This document shows, in pieces, positions 10,507-20,588 of a stretch of 64,000 nt of DNA. Numbering within the stretch: position 1 is the stretch's first letter; each line of letters begins with the position of its first letter. The stretch comes from Nematopogon swammerdamellus (taxonomy: Eukaryota > Arthropoda > Insecta > Lepidoptera > Adelidae). Position numbers and translations under genes: made by a program. The stretch lies in the NCBI GenBank assembly GCA_946902875.1, contig OX336339.1:25885349-25949348 (forward strand). The letters run 5' to 3'. The notes beneath the pieces are model-generated. The model made no database searches, had not been told where the DNA came from, and saw only the letters and a program-made list of their open reading frames with translations.

Positions 10507-10556
10507 CCGCTAGGGTGTGCCACTGTCCTCCGGAGGACAGTGCCACAACCTAGCGG
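10507..10556. repeat. 50-bp near-perfect palindrome
   Basis: CCGCTAGGGTGTGCCACTGT pairs with ACAGTGCCACAACCTAGCGG around a CCTCCGGAGG centre, with two mismatches per arm. Confidence 0.85.
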
Positions 10557-10589
10557 CATGTGCGTTTAGGCTTTTACCGCTGTTACACA

Positions 10590-10712
10590 TTATTATCTGT
10601 CTGTCTGTCCTACTGCTATAACTTTTAACGTGTTTTTTTTTCAACTCTTTTTTTGTGGTGCGGAAACTTATGTACCCCAGTCCGACTCGCACTTGGCAGG
10701 TTTTTTATCCCT
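10590..10712 (+). mobile_element. Family M, 3' end
   Basis: CTGTCTGTCTGTCC, then TTTTTTTGTGGTGCGGAAAC and CCGACTCGCACTTGGC. The middle of the element is deleted. Confidence 0.65.
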
Positions 10713-10719
10713 ACAAGAT

Positions 10720-11290
10720 GTATATTAAAGCTGTAAGTAGTTAACATTTCTATTCTCTGTCTGTTCTGCTGAGGTAACTGTTAGCAATTTGTCAGATAAA
10801 AAATTCATAGGTCGGATGGAGCGTACGTGCGTGAGGAACAAAGGAACCAACCTGTGCTACACATACTCTCTCGTGTCACTCAACTAGGCAGCGAAAGTTC
10901 GGAGTTATGAGGCGGTTCCATAGTTTCAGATGGAGAGGCAGAAATACTTTACTTGTGGCATGGTTTAGGCTTCCTTTCTGGCGAATAAGTAATTAGTGAC
11001 AGCGCCGCGCCGCCGTGTAAAGTTTTCAGGAAGCTGGTGAGCACTGCTCTGGAAGCTTCAAGCTTGCGAATTGTGAAATCGCTTCATCTCCAGAGGCGGT
11101 GCGGCGCAAGGGGCCTCGCGCCTCAAAAGTTCATGCAGCGGAAATCCATTTTGACAGTTAAAATCCATAATATCCATCATCTAGTGCCACCAGAGAGGGC
11201 CTCGCAAAATGCATCTTGGCCACATCAAATTTAGGTCTTGCCCCGCCACTGTTCATCTCCTAAGCATCCGCTGAAGTATAGCACTAGCAT
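10720..11290. other. Unique sequence, no gene seen
   Basis: No ORF with a recognisable domain and no repeat was identified. Confidence 0.4.
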
Positions 11291-11296
11291 GCTATT

Positions 11297-11420
11297 GAAC
11301 CAAGTTCCTTATCGCACGTTACACTCCAGACACTTGGCGAATGAGAGCTAGGCCGAAACAAGTGTAAGACTTCGACCGTCTCGTTACGGGCGAAATCTTA
11401 CACTTTTTTCGGGCGAAATT
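11297..11420 (+). mobile_element. Family J fragment
   Basis: AAGTTCCTTATCGCACGTTA through GAATGAGAGCTAGGCCGAAA matches the J head. The copy then diverges. Confidence 0.7.
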
Positions 11421-11774
11421 AAAAAACTTGCTGTTTCAACGTCGCGATTCGCTAAAGATAATTCTGTAGATTGAAAACCTAGAACATTCCCTATACTTAT
11501 CTTTAATTTTTCATATGTCTGCACATGGATGTGGGGAAGATGTGTCTGCATCAATCCGTCACTAACGTAGTTATTGCTTCACAAATATTGTCAACTTTAT
11601 ACACATTCGTGTATATCTTTGTAGATATCGCCTATCCGTATACTTACTACCTGTGTAATACGTCGCTGGTTACATACCTAATTAACTTAAATTATGTACT
11701 CTTTATGACTACTACATGTATGTAACTGTTTGTGTATCCTGAACAAATAAATAAAATAAAAATCCTACGGTACA

Positions 11775-12103
11775 GATGTGTACCGTGTGGGGCCGGTACT
11801 TTAAAATAATAGCCCCACTGCATCTCTCCCCGTGTATGTCGTAAAAGGCGACTAAGGGATATGACTCCCTCCTTATATTACTAGGTGGTAGGGTTTAACC
11901 CGCCCGGGTTGGTACCACCGCACTGAATGAAAGGTCGGTCGAAACGGCTATGTAAATAGTTTGTGTTTTCCGTCCAGTTCAGTGTAGCCGGCACGAACGA
12001 AGGGAAGCACTGACGTGGCACCAAGTTCACCGCGGTGTTATGGGCTGACATCACGGATGTTGTAGGTGATGTAGCCAGCCGTGTCAGTTTCCATAAAAAA
12101 AAA
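11775..12103 (+). mobile_element. Chimeric SINE: G head joined to SINE-A body
   Basis: The first 80 bp (GTGTGGGGCCGGTACTTT to GGCGACTAAGGGATATGACT) are the 5' head of family G. From TTACTAGGTGGTAGGGTTTA to CCATAAAAAAAA it is SINE-A body and tail. The same junction is present at 27666-27992, so the chimera itself has been copied. Confidence 0.85.
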
Positions 12104-12127
12104 ACAGATGACCCGAGTGCTAGAGGC

Positions 12128-12275
12128 TTAATAATTTACATTATTACTTGATTACTAACATACCTGAGAATGACCCCAGTTACTTAAACCAGCTTTCTAA
12201 CGAAAAAAAATCCTAGTTACTATGCCACAGACAGACACACAGTCAGACGGAGCCGTCAAACTTATAACACGTCTC
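12128..12275 (-). mobile_element. Family K fragment
   Basis: AACCAGCTTTCTAACGAAAA, CTATGCCACAGACAGACACA and CAAACTTATAACAC are family K read backwards. Confidence 0.65.
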
Positions 12276-12329
12276 CTTTTGCGTCGGCGGTTAAAAATAA
12301 AAGGAATCAGCCGAGGCATTTGAGAAAAT

Positions 12330-12780
12330 TTCACGTACACAGTAACTGTGTACGCGACTTCCTCACACCTGGCTCGCGAATAAAACATACAACCATCACT
12401 TTCTCCGCGACTCGCGCGAACAACGTAATAATCCAAACGAAATATACAAATCACCCAACGCAAGTTGTCACGACCTCCAATCGCGGTAACATGCCGCACA
12501 AATGCTGGTTGTCTGTAGAATGCGCGCCAATTTACCGCGGTTGAAATCTAGAGCGGTTGGCAAAACGCCACACGCCTTTGCGGAAATAATTCGTGTCTAC
12601 CGAAAAAGGCTGAAAAAGTTGAAGCGCTGCCGCTCGAGCCACTTTCGCTGCTGTCGTCTGGGGCGGGGGCGGCGAGGGCGGGCGGCAGGCTTCTCGGCCG
12701 CAGGACGTGGCGGGAATTCCGGAGGAACTGTTGTTTGAGGGAAAACGTACGCTGACTTGACTTACGATACACTATAGTCT
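12330..12780. other. GC-richer unique sequence
   Basis: Contains a small palindrome around GTACACAGTAACTGTGTAC (12335-12353) and a GGCGGGGGCGG stretch near 12665. Overlapping ORFs on both strands show no domain and are not called. Confidence 0.35.
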
Positions 12781-12837
12781 ACGTGTCCTGTATCGTCTAC
12801 CTACGTTATGGCTTTTTACCTGACTGTCTTCAGTAGT

Positions 12838-12965
12838 GTGAGGCCGGTACTGTATGTACTGTGTGAAGCCAGTTATTAAAAAGAATAGCCCCACTGCGAC
12901 TCTCCCCGTGCATGTCGTAAAAGGCGACTCAGAGATAAGGACGAGATGCCGTGCCACACGTCAGC
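12838..12965 (+). mobile_element. Family G, 5' head
   Basis: AGAATAGCCCCACTGCGACT, GTGCATGTCGTAAAAGGCGA and AAGGACGAGATGCCGTG. The copy is truncated after the head and carries a small duplication of the GGCCGGTACT region. Confidence 0.7.
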
Positions 12966-13215
12966 CACCTGTCAAAGACTAACTATTTATCCAGCATTTC
13001 AGAATATTCGAAGCCACCGATTATCAAAGAGAGTTTCGTTGACTTAAGGGGCCACCTCCGTAAATTGTGCCTCTCACTAGCGCGCGCAAATTAAAACTAA
13101 AACTTAATAAACTTTTAGTTTTTTTTTTCAATTATTATATGTGGAGTACCAAATTTTTTTATTGAAAATGCCAATGTTAGAAAGAGAGGGTAGATTTAGG
13201 AAGGAGCCCCCTTAA

Positions 13216-13386
13216 AACTGGTCAAGTGCGAGTCGAATTCGCGCACCGAGGGTTCAGTATCGCCATGTCATGGCTAGCGCCACTCACGCCATCTTGATGG
13301 TGTGTTATGAAATGCTTCATATTAGTTAACTGTGAAAATTTCAACGGGCTACCTATTACGGTTCAAGAGATACAGCCCTCGGATAG

Positions 13387-13424
<38 letters not shown>

Positions 13425-13478
13425 GGCGTAGGCTTAGTAATAGGGTCCTGTTCAACGGATAAGTAACCCTAAAAACCA
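13216..13478 (-). mobile_element. Family M element
   Basis: Runs from GTCAAGTGCGAGTCG through CCATGTCATGGCTAGCGCC, CAACGGGCTACCTATTACGG and (ACAG)n to CCTAAAAACC. Internal deletion of the middle. Confidence 0.8.
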
Positions 13479-13589
13479 CTGTATGGCTATCGGCCAGTAC
13501 AATATTATGGTTGGTATTTGGCTAACCGTGGTTGAAATTCGCGGTCACTGTGGCCGAAGTCTGCCATAGTTGAGCATGCCGACTCCGGA

Positions 13590-13958
13590 ATGCAGCACTG
13601 GATAAGATTCGATCAGGTGAAAATTCTGGCTACTGAAAAACTACTCTTTCCACGCATCATCCGTGAGTCCATCGAGATCTCGAAGCATGCCAACTTCAAC
13701 AGAGAAGACTCATCCAGCCTGTCTCCGGTATGGAATCCCGTGCTCGCCCCCCTGAAGAGTGGCAGATCTGGCAGTGTGCACCAGCAGCAGCTGGAGGACA
13801 CTGTCAGTTCATTCCGCTCCTCGGCGCAGGTGCGGAACGCAGCCCAAACCGAATTGGTGCCTACCCACAGCTGCAACTACAATCTTCGCAGCCGCTCGCG
13901 TTTGACAGGCAGTGTTCTGTTAACCGCGGGCCCGACCTTAGCCAGGCACTCGCCCTGA
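13590..13958 (+). pseudogene. Penelope-like ORF, C-terminal fragment
   Basis: The frame (122 residues) begins WIRFDQVKILATEKLLFPRI and continues IRESIEISKHANFNREDS, then SLSPVWNPVL. This matches the pattern seen after the GIY-YIG endonuclease core of Penelope-like retroelements, where a ...RIIREAIEI.K...N.N.DGGY.L...W form is typical. It ends near THSCNYNLRSRSR. The reverse-transcriptase and the catalytic GIY-YIG residues are absent, so this is a 5'-truncated, non-functional copy. Family assignment is by recognition and no search was run. Confidence 0.6.
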
Positions 13959-13989
13959 TGATGAACTGCACGCGCCAGTCCGAAACGTC
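13955..13989 (+). ncRNA. Hammerhead-ribozyme-like core in Penelope arm
   Basis: CTGATGA (13955-13961), a possible stem II (GA-CTG against CAGTC), then GAAACGTC (13982-13989). The order is that of a hammerhead core with a minimal self-complementary ACGT stem III. Penelope-like elements are known to carry hammerhead motifs in their terminal repeats. The closing pair of stem II is imperfect, so activity is uncertain. Confidence 0.45.
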
Positions 13990-14084
13990 GGCCACAGTGA
14001 CCGCGAATTTCAACCATAGTAAGCCAAATACCAACCGTAATATGAATATCCATGGTAGACTAAAATTATTTACAGTACAATATT

Positions 14085-14530
14085 CTTCAATAGCCCATAC
14101 ACCTGCTTTTCCCTCGCGCAGTTTCACATACGTCCGACGCACATTAACTGGTGGTATTGGCGTCGCGTTCTGGGCCTTGAAGTCAGCTCACTGCGGCTTG
14201 CCACGTCCCTTACTTCACGTTGCTCAAGGCTGTAAGGCAGCGTGTAGTGAGAGGACAGGTCATTGTGCCGCTGGGAGGTTTAGACTAGACAGGCAGGCAG
14301 GCCGGGCTCAACGAGAGGTATTATTAATCCACTGCAGTGCGGCGCGGCCGAGGCGGTGCTTTACGATGCGACAAATCGTCGTAGCTGCCATGTTGGCGGC
14401 GCCATGATTACGTATATACGTATTGAAAAGAGTTGAATTACACTGTTAATGATGATTTAGCTGACTATAATTTTATCTAAGAGTCTGACTACTGTTTTTC
14501 CCACTAACGAACTTTGACAATTATTGGATA
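14085..14530. other. Unique sequence
   Basis: No domain was recognised in the overlapping ORFs. No known repeat was identified. Confidence 0.4.
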
Positions 14531-14538
14531 CACTTGGA

Positions 14539-15166
14539 CCCTATTACTAAGCCTACGCCGTCTGTACGTCTGTCTGTCTGTCTGTCCGAGGGCTGTATCT
14601 CTTGAACCGTAATTAGGTAGCCCGTTGAAATTTTCACAGAATATGTGTTATTGTGGCCGATGTAACAACAAATAATAAAAATAAGTATAAAAAAATAACG
14701 GGTGTTTGTTCCTATAGAAGAAACCAGAAAGTGTATGCGCGCGCGCCATCTACCGAATAGAGTGTGAAGCGTCTAATCATGACATTTAAAAGTTTTATAC
14801 TTACCTTCGTAAACGCATCTTATCAATATTTCAATTCTGTGTGTCTGTCTGTCTATCTGTTGGTCTGTCCGTCTGTTTACTGAATATTTTTGTTTCATTA
14901 ATTAATTAGCTTTATCAATCATACGTCTAGTAGATAAATTTGTTGTACATTATCATGTTTAGTTTTAAATTTAATTTGCTTTGTAACCATTTGTAATCTG
15001 TATTTAAGCGAATGTTCACACGTTCTTTGAGGTAACAAAGATTCTTTAAACCGAAACCGAACTAGAAGCATTTCATAACACGCCATAGATGGCGTGAGTG
15101 GCGCTAACCATGACATGGCGATACGGAACCATCGGTGCGCGAGTTCGACTCGCACTTGGCCGGTTT
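14539..15166 (+). mobile_element. Family M element with internal insertion
   Basis: Starts GGACCCTATTACTAAGCC and ends CTCGCACTTGGCCGG. Standard M sequence runs to about 14785 and resumes at GAAGCATTTCATAACACGCC (15065). The 280 bp between hold a second CTGTCTGTCTGTCTATC tract and unrelated AT-rich sequence. Confidence 0.8.
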
Positions 15167-15570
15167 TATTCAGATTAGACATCAGAGGTTTTATTCAGAT
15201 CAGATTAGACAGATTCTAGCGAGATAAACTGAGAGCAATTAAATATTCCAATCGTTTCCTTCTCTTTATCGGCTTCGCTTCATATCGCCAGTATTAGAAG
15301 GTTTGATCGTTGGTATTGAGCTGCGGCTCGGAGCGGGGCGGGAGGTTTCGCCGCGACGGCCGGAGGGCGGGAGACTGAAAGCGGACCACGGACTATAGAG
15401 TTTAGACAGTTGTTGCTAGCTGTAATTTCTATGAGCTGTACGTGTGATTTATGAAATCAAACAGAATCGAATCGAATGAGCTCTAATCAAATGTATATGG
15501 TATATTCCGACTGTACGGCGATGCCAAAAGGGATGTTGTTATTGTGGCCGGGTGTATGTTCATAATATGT

Positions 15571-15832
15571 ATTTTTTTTCCTATGTAATCCGGTATGGGT
15601 GGCTGAGTCGGAGGAGCTGAAGCACTTGCCAATATCACCTCCGAGAAGGTAGGTGCCATACCGGAGACTTTCCTGGATTGCTGGCTATACTGGACTAGAG
15701 GAGAACACAACCGAGGCTGCTATGCGGCTACTTTGACAAATTGAGCCTACCACCTAGTAAGGGGCAAGGGAAGGGACCTATAGTTTTACACCGGTTTCGA
15801 ACGGTGAAGCAGCAGGTGTAGGTACATGGATG
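15571..15832 (-). mobile_element. SINE-B, head-less copy
   Basis: TATGTAATCCGGTATGGGTG, TCCTGGATTGCTGGCTATAC and GAAGCAGCAGGTGTAGGTA match SINE-B at 44119-44517 in reverse. The tRNA-like head is missing and SINE-A follows at once. Confidence 0.8.
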
Positions 15833-16160
15833 GGGTCAGTACATGGATGGATGACCGCTCGACCGTCGGAGGCTGACCGTGGTTCGGATTCCATGAAAAA
15901 CTGTAGGTCCCTTCCCTTCCTACCTTACTCGGTGGTAGGGTTCAACCCGCCCGGGTTTGTACCACCGCACTGAATGAAACGTCGGTCGAAACGGCTATGT
16001 AAATAGTTTGTGTTTTCCGTCCAGTTCAGTGTTGCCGGCACGATCAAAGGGAAGCACTGACATGGCACCTAGTTGACCCGGTGTTATGAGCTGACATCAC
16101 GGGTGTTGTACGTGATGTAGCCAAACGTGTCAGTTTCCATAAAAAAACAAAAAAAAAAAC
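15833..16160 (+). mobile_element. SINE-A, near full length
   Basis: Contains a good B-box (GGTTCGGATTCC), the core ACTGTAGGTCCCTTCCCTTC, the body (GAATGAAACGTCGGTCGAAA) and the tail TTTCCATAAAAAAAC. The A-box part of the head is lost where it abuts SINE-B. Confidence 0.85.
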
Positions 16161-16164
16161 GTTG

Positions 16165-16590
16165 AACTCCACGTGTATGTCCCCAGCCGCCGCACCCAGA
16201 TTGCTCAGACTGACGCCTCTCCACGCTCTCCTCCGTGGGCGGGCGGATTAGTTATTCATTCGTTGGGCGGAGTGATGCGGACGGAGGCTGCTCGGGGGAG
16301 GAAAGAAATGCGCTTATTGTCTCCGGAGGGCCGTTTCATTTTACTGACTTTTGCTCGTCGGCGTTCTCCATCTTCGCGGAGAAAAAATTCCAACTCTGGA
16401 TGTTGAACATCGCTGTCCGCGGTAATTTTTTCGTTTAAACGGATTTCGTAGTTCCTAAGAGAATACAAAATTAATAGTCCGTAATACCTCAGGTCGAATT
16501 CTAATTTCGCCCCCCACCGCGCCAACTCACTCTCTTTCCCTCTCGCACGCGAGGTCAAAACGATTTTGATAGGGTGAACTATACGAATAT
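16165..16590. other. Unique sequence
   Basis: Moderately GC-rich at first, then mixed. No gene or repeat was recognised. Confidence 0.35.
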
Positions 16591-16596
16591 ATACAT

Positions 16597-16690
16597 TACT
16601 AGCTTTTGCCCGCGGCTTCGCTCGCGGTAGACTCGGTTTAATCTCGAATCCGATTTAAACGCAAATCTATAGATATAATAAAATCGTAGA
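16597..16690 (-). mobile_element. Family H-related terminal fragment
   Basis: TACTAGCTTTTGCCCGCGGC then CGCTCGCGGTAGACTCGG. The GGTAGACTYGGTTTAAT inner part is shared with 25137-25210 and marks a second H subfamily. Confidence 0.65.
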
Positions 16691-17049
16691 CTTACCATGT
16701 CTGTACATTTACAATTTTTGAAAAAAAAAATAACTGGGAGGAATAAGTAATAAAAGGCTAAAAAATTTTTTTTTTTTTAATTTTGTTCTGTCTGTTGGTT
16801 TGTTTGTTCGTTTGTACGCGCATCACGCAAAAGCCACTTATTGGATTTAAAATCTAATTACTAAAAAATACGAAGCTTTATTCTGAGTAATATTTAGTGT
16901 TTATTTCATCAAAATCAACCCACAGAATGAAAAGATATTAGATTTTTAAGTTTAGTTAGGAACATAGCACTTCGTCACAACAGCGCTGCGCCTTTTCGCG
17001 CGTTCCCGGTGTTGCTGGGCGCGGGCGGTGTGTCGCAGGGGGAACCTGC

Positions 17050-17160
17050 GAACTTTCTTGCCGGCTCTTCTTCGTGAGTGTAATCGAACCGGATAGAACA
17101 AATTGTGACAAGTTCGAGCACAGTCTTACTGCCATATGAATGATCAGATCAATAAACAAT
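17050..17160 (-). repeat. Dispersed repeat V fragment
   Basis: Reverse copy of TATGGCAGTAAGACTGTGCT...CGGTTCGATTACACTC. The ORF at 16956-17228 (MAVRLCSNLSQF) is a translation of this repeat. Confidence 0.6.
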
Positions 17161-17229
17161 AAACAAAGCTGAAGGCTGGGGGGGACTTGATAAAAATTTG
17201 TGAGTTTCATGTCCAGCAGTGGAAACATA

Positions 17230-17790
17230 GACGCTGATCGACTGACAAAGAGATACCTACATATGTATACAAATTTGTTGACCTTGCATCAATAATGCAC
17301 CGGGCTTGTCGTCACCGCGCGCCCGCGGACTGCTCAGTAGAAACTGTCCCTATCTCGAACCTCATATCACTCGTAAATATTAGGAAAGGAGGGCAAACGC
17401 TTAATTCAACAGTCACGCATTGCCACACACACCGCGCACCCTTATCGCAACAGCTAAAATATGTATTTCCCGGGGTCTCACCCCCTGTTTATTCGTGTGC
17501 CCACAACAGGAACCGAAACGCGATCCGGTAAAAAAGAAAGGTGACACAAATTACGTGCATATAATTCAAATCACTGCCGCAAATAAAGCGTTTATAAAGC
17601 CATTCAGCGCCGTAAGAGTTAATTTATGGCGATGCGGAGTGAGTTTATATTTTTACGAGCAATAATTGTAAGTATTTCAGTTATAATAACACAATGTGAG
17701 CACGCTAGCGGAGCCGGTGTCTGGCGTTGCCGCCTCCGCCGCCGCGCCGGCGCCGCCCGCCCGAACGTCTGATTGATATTATATCAGATC
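17230..17790. other. Unique sequence
   Basis: No recognised gene. A short GC-rich patch (GCCGCCTCCGCCGCCGCGCC) is at about 17729-17748. Confidence 0.35.
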
Positions 17791-17792
17791 AG

Positions 17793-18170
17793 ACTAGCTT
17801 TTGCCCGCGGTTTCGCTCGCGTGAAATTCGTATTTAAAAAGACAAAAGTAAGTGAGCCCGCTACCGTACCTTTATTTCGGCGCGCGGAACAATTCGGTTT
17901 GTATGAGAGCCTAATCCTAGCGTAACCGGAACTGAATTTTATTTAGCCTATCCTGTGCCCCGTATAATAAAAAGTGTTTGTAATAAGTGTCATCGAATTC
18001 GGATGATCGGTTTATGAGTTATGGCGGAACATACATACATACATACAGAAAAGATTTCTAAAAATCATCAATTTAGTTTTAGTATCATACATAGAGTCTA
18101 CAACTGCAGTATCTCATAAAACCAAGTAACTTACTCCATGGCCATCCCTTACAGATTTATTATTAGTATG
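17793..18170 (-). mobile_element. Family H element, full length
   Basis: On the minus strand it begins AATAAATCTGTAAGGGATGG, has a short (TGTA)n in the middle, TTCCGGTTACGCTAGG, and ends CGCGGGCAAAAGCTAGT. It is about 380 bp, non-coding. The CTAG-T terminus after a GC-rich hairpin and the central microsatellite fit Helitron-related non-autonomous elements. Confidence 0.75.
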
Positions 18171-18238
18171 GATTGATTGATTGATAATTGATGATGATTG
18201 ATTGATATATTGATTATTGATATTGATGATGATGATAT
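18168..18238 (+). repeat. (GATT/GAT)n simple repeat
   Basis: Irregular GATTGATTGATAATTGATGA run directly at the H element's edge. Confidence 0.8.
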
Positions 18239-18369
18239 TTATTTCGCCATAAAGAACACACAACATTGACAGTATTTCATTGATACATATGAATATTCTG
18301 TATGTTTCGTCATTTACAAACGACTACCAAAAAGGAGGATGTTCTCAATTCGTGTGTATGTTTTTTCCA

Positions 18370-18636
18370 GTTTTTAGATTTCCGTACCCCGTACGGAAGC
18401 CTATTACTAAGCCTACGCCGTCTGTCTGTCGGTCCGTCTGTCCGTCCGAGGGCTGTATCTATTGAACCGTAATAGGTAGCCCGTTGAAATTAACAAACAA
18501 ATTAAATAACAAATAATAAAAAATAGAAAAAAAAATCAGGGGGTTCCCATACGAGAAACATGTTTTTTCAATATTTTTTTTTTGTGGTGCGGAAACCTCG
18601 GTGCGCGAGTCCGACTCGCACTTGGCCGATGTTTTG
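18370..18636 (+). mobile_element. Family M element
   Basis: Runs from TTTTTAGATTTCCGTACCCC through the CTGT/CCGT tract to CCGACTCGCACTTGGCCG. The middle is partly deleted. Confidence 0.85.
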
Positions 18637-18887
18637 TGTGTGTATGTTACTCGATTTCTCCGCCAATTCTCAGTCGATTTTAATGATTCTCTTTTTCATG
18701 AGTAGGGTATATCTCACATACATTTTATGAAAGAATACCACCCACAAGGGTGGGAAATTAAGGGATGAACACTTTCACACTAAGGAATTTTCCAATCACC
18801 CACTTCCCGTCAACCAATTTTAAATTATGTGATATTACTAAAAAGAGTGAAATAAAAAAACAGTTTTAAAAAAACATTGAACCGACA

Positions 18888-19075
18888 TCAACCCCTAAAA
18901 AGTATTAAATAATATTTTGATCTTGAGCAGAAGGCGGTACAAAAGCAAACGTGTAGATGGACCCTTTTGTGCTTTTGTACCGCCTTCTATTACTTCTACG
19001 AAGTAACTATTAAGTAATCTGTGCTTCTACGCAAGATCAAAATATTATTTAATACTTTTTAGGGGTAGAAGTCGG
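18888..19075. mobile_element. Family F-type nested hairpin
   Basis: Inner arms AGAAGGCGGTACAAAAGCA and TGCTTTTGTACCGCCTTCT enclose a 12-bp spacer. Outer arms CTAAAAAGTATTAAATAATA...TTTTGATCTTG and its inverse lie at about 18894 and 19043. The GAAGGCGGT core is shared with the 8.2-kb and 42.0-kb hairpins. Confidence 0.8.
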
Positions 19076-19107
19076 TTGAATGTTTTTTCAAAACAGTTTT
19101 ATTTTAG

Positions 19108-19345
19108 AAAGAAATTCCTTATCGCATGTTACACTGCAGACACTTGGGGAATGAGAGCTAGGCCGAAAAAAGTGTAAGCCTACGACCGTCACGACACTTT
19201 TGCTGTAGTATGTGTGCTTGTGTGCTTACAAGCGTATGTGTATGTATAGGTGTATATTACTGCAGTATTATATAAATGATTTTTTTTTATCTTTCATTTA
19301 ATTACTCTCAAACGTTGTTAGGTTCTTGTTCAATTCTTTCTGACT
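19108..19345 (+). mobile_element. Family J element
   Basis: AATTCCTTATCGCATGTTAC, GAGAGCTAGGCCGAAAAAAG, GACACTTTTGCTGTAGTATG and CTCTCAAACGTTGTTAGG. Near full length (about 240 bp). Confidence 0.8.
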
Positions 19346-19358
19346 GTATTCAATACCA

Positions 19359-19692
19359 TGTGTGGCCGGTACTTAAAAAGAATAGCCCCACTGCATCTCT
19401 CCCCGTGCATGTCGTAAAAGGCGACTAAGGGATAAGGACAAGACGCCGCGCTAAAGGGCGACAGGCTCGCCACCTCTCACCTTGGCACGGTACTTCCACC
19501 ACCACTGAGTCATGCAGCAGGTGGGTCTTCGTGCGTTACTTGCTGCTTGATCGATTGAATCTTGTGCGAATACTTTGCGAAATGTGGTGGTCGGTGTTGT
19601 GCTGTAATTTACCAGAGTTCTTGCAGCACAACACCGATTACTCTGCTTACCCCGATTGTCGGGATTCGGCGTGTGTGATATGTATGTAATGT
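19359..19692 (+). mobile_element. Family G retroposon, near full length
   Basis: Head GTGTGGCCGGTACTTAAAAA, then CATCTCTCCCCGTGCATGTC, GCGACAGGCTCGCCACCTCT, TTGTGCTGTAATTTACC and the end CCCCGATTGTCGGGATTC. ORFs on both strands across it are repeat translations. Confidence 0.85.
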
Positions 19693-19956
19693 ATTCAATA
19701 TTCAAATTACATTCTGAAGACATATATACATAGGTACTGGACTGGAACTTCCAGCTCCAGTTCTTATTTAGAATAAATGAAACAGTATCGACGATTCCAT
19801 AAACTTGTATTCGGGATAAATATTCAAAGTTATTGTTGTAATTTCTATGTCTAGACTGAAAACAATATTTACAAAGCAAATTATGACAACAGAAAAACAC
19901 TCGCATTCGAAACACTAGAAAATACCCTTTCAAATTGAATAGCATAGATTGACTCT

Positions 19957-20069
19957 GACTCTGATTGTGGATGGATGAGACGAGCGGAAGACCGCGTGCG
20001 GTGGCGTGCCTTGGGAGAGGCCTATGTCCAGCAGTGGACCGATACAGTCTGATGATGATGATGATGATA
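19957..20069 (+). mobile_element. RTE-type LINE, 113-bp 3' end
   Basis: Flanked by an 11-bp duplication AGATTGACTCT (19946-19956 and 20070-20080). The frame 19990-20052 reads DRVRWRALGEAYVQQWTDTV then stop, which is the C-terminus of RTE-clade ORF proteins. It is followed by a (GAT)n tail typical of RTE 3' ends. Extremely 5'-truncated. Confidence 0.85.
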
Positions 20070-20139
20070 AGATTGACTCTATGACAAAAGTATAAAATCT
20101 TGCGCTGGCTAACTGCCAGTGCAATACATATAATCACAC

Positions 20140-20348
20140 TGTATCTAGACGGTCGAGGTGAACAGAATGATCGTTGTTGTGCTGCAAGAAGCCAAGATTA
20201 ACTACAGCACAACAACTACTACCACATATAGGAAAGTGTTGGGAAAACATAAAGCACCAACTAACGCACGTATTATCTACTCCATGAACTAGTGGAACGA
20301 CCGTGCCAACTTTAGAGGTGGCTACTTCGTCTCCTTTTAGCACAGCTG
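20140..20348 (-). mobile_element. Diverged family G copy
   Basis: GTTGTGCTGCAAGAAG...CTACAGCACAACAACTACTACCAC and GGAACGACCGTGCCAACTTT follow the G order in reverse with many changes. Confidence 0.6.
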
Positions 20349-20440
20349 CTTATCCTTATCCATTATTCTATATTTCTGAATAATAATACTAATATTTGGT
20401 TTAGAGCCATATATATTTTGTACACAATAAATTAAACATT

Positions 20441-20588
20441 TTTTTTTTATGGAAACTCACACGACTTGCTACATCACCTACAACAATAGGGTGCCATGTC
20501 AGTGCTTCCCTTCATTTTATGTCGGCTACAACTATTTACATTGCCGTTTCGACTGACGTTTCGTTCAGTGCGGATGTACCAACCCGGG
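20441..20588 (-). mobile_element. SINE-A, 3' half
   Basis: Reverse SINE-A from the A-tail (T-run at 20441) to GCGGGATAAATCCGACC. The other half resumes at 20836. Confidence 0.75.

Larger units (their letters stand above)
13507..14072 (+). mobile_element. Penelope-like element with 12-bp target duplication
   Basis: The 12-bp CAGTACAATATT occurs at 13495-13506 and again at 14073-14084, directly flanking the element. Inside, GGTTGGTATTTGGCTAACCG...CACTGTGGCCG (about 13508-13556) is the inverse of 13988-14037, giving inverted terminal arms. Between them lies a fragment resembling the C-terminal GIY-YIG region of Penelope proteins, then a CCCACAGCTGCAACTACAAT segment shared with the second copy at 56726-57026. 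A CTGATGA...GAAACGTC core lies at 13955-13989. Confidence 0.75.

Noticed and set aside
13730..14407. 225-codon plus-strand ORF overlapping the Penelope-like element
   Set aside because: It is out of frame with the recognised Penelope fragment and its second half is unrelated sequence without a domain.
15980..16005. Hammerhead-like word pair CTGAATGA...GAAACGG in SINE-A
   Set aside because: The conserved core CTGANGA is interrupted and there is no room for stem II.
19451..20137. 228-codon minus-strand ORF
   Set aside because: It runs antisense through a family G copy and an RTE fragment. Its parts match the repeats at nucleotide level, not a protein family.
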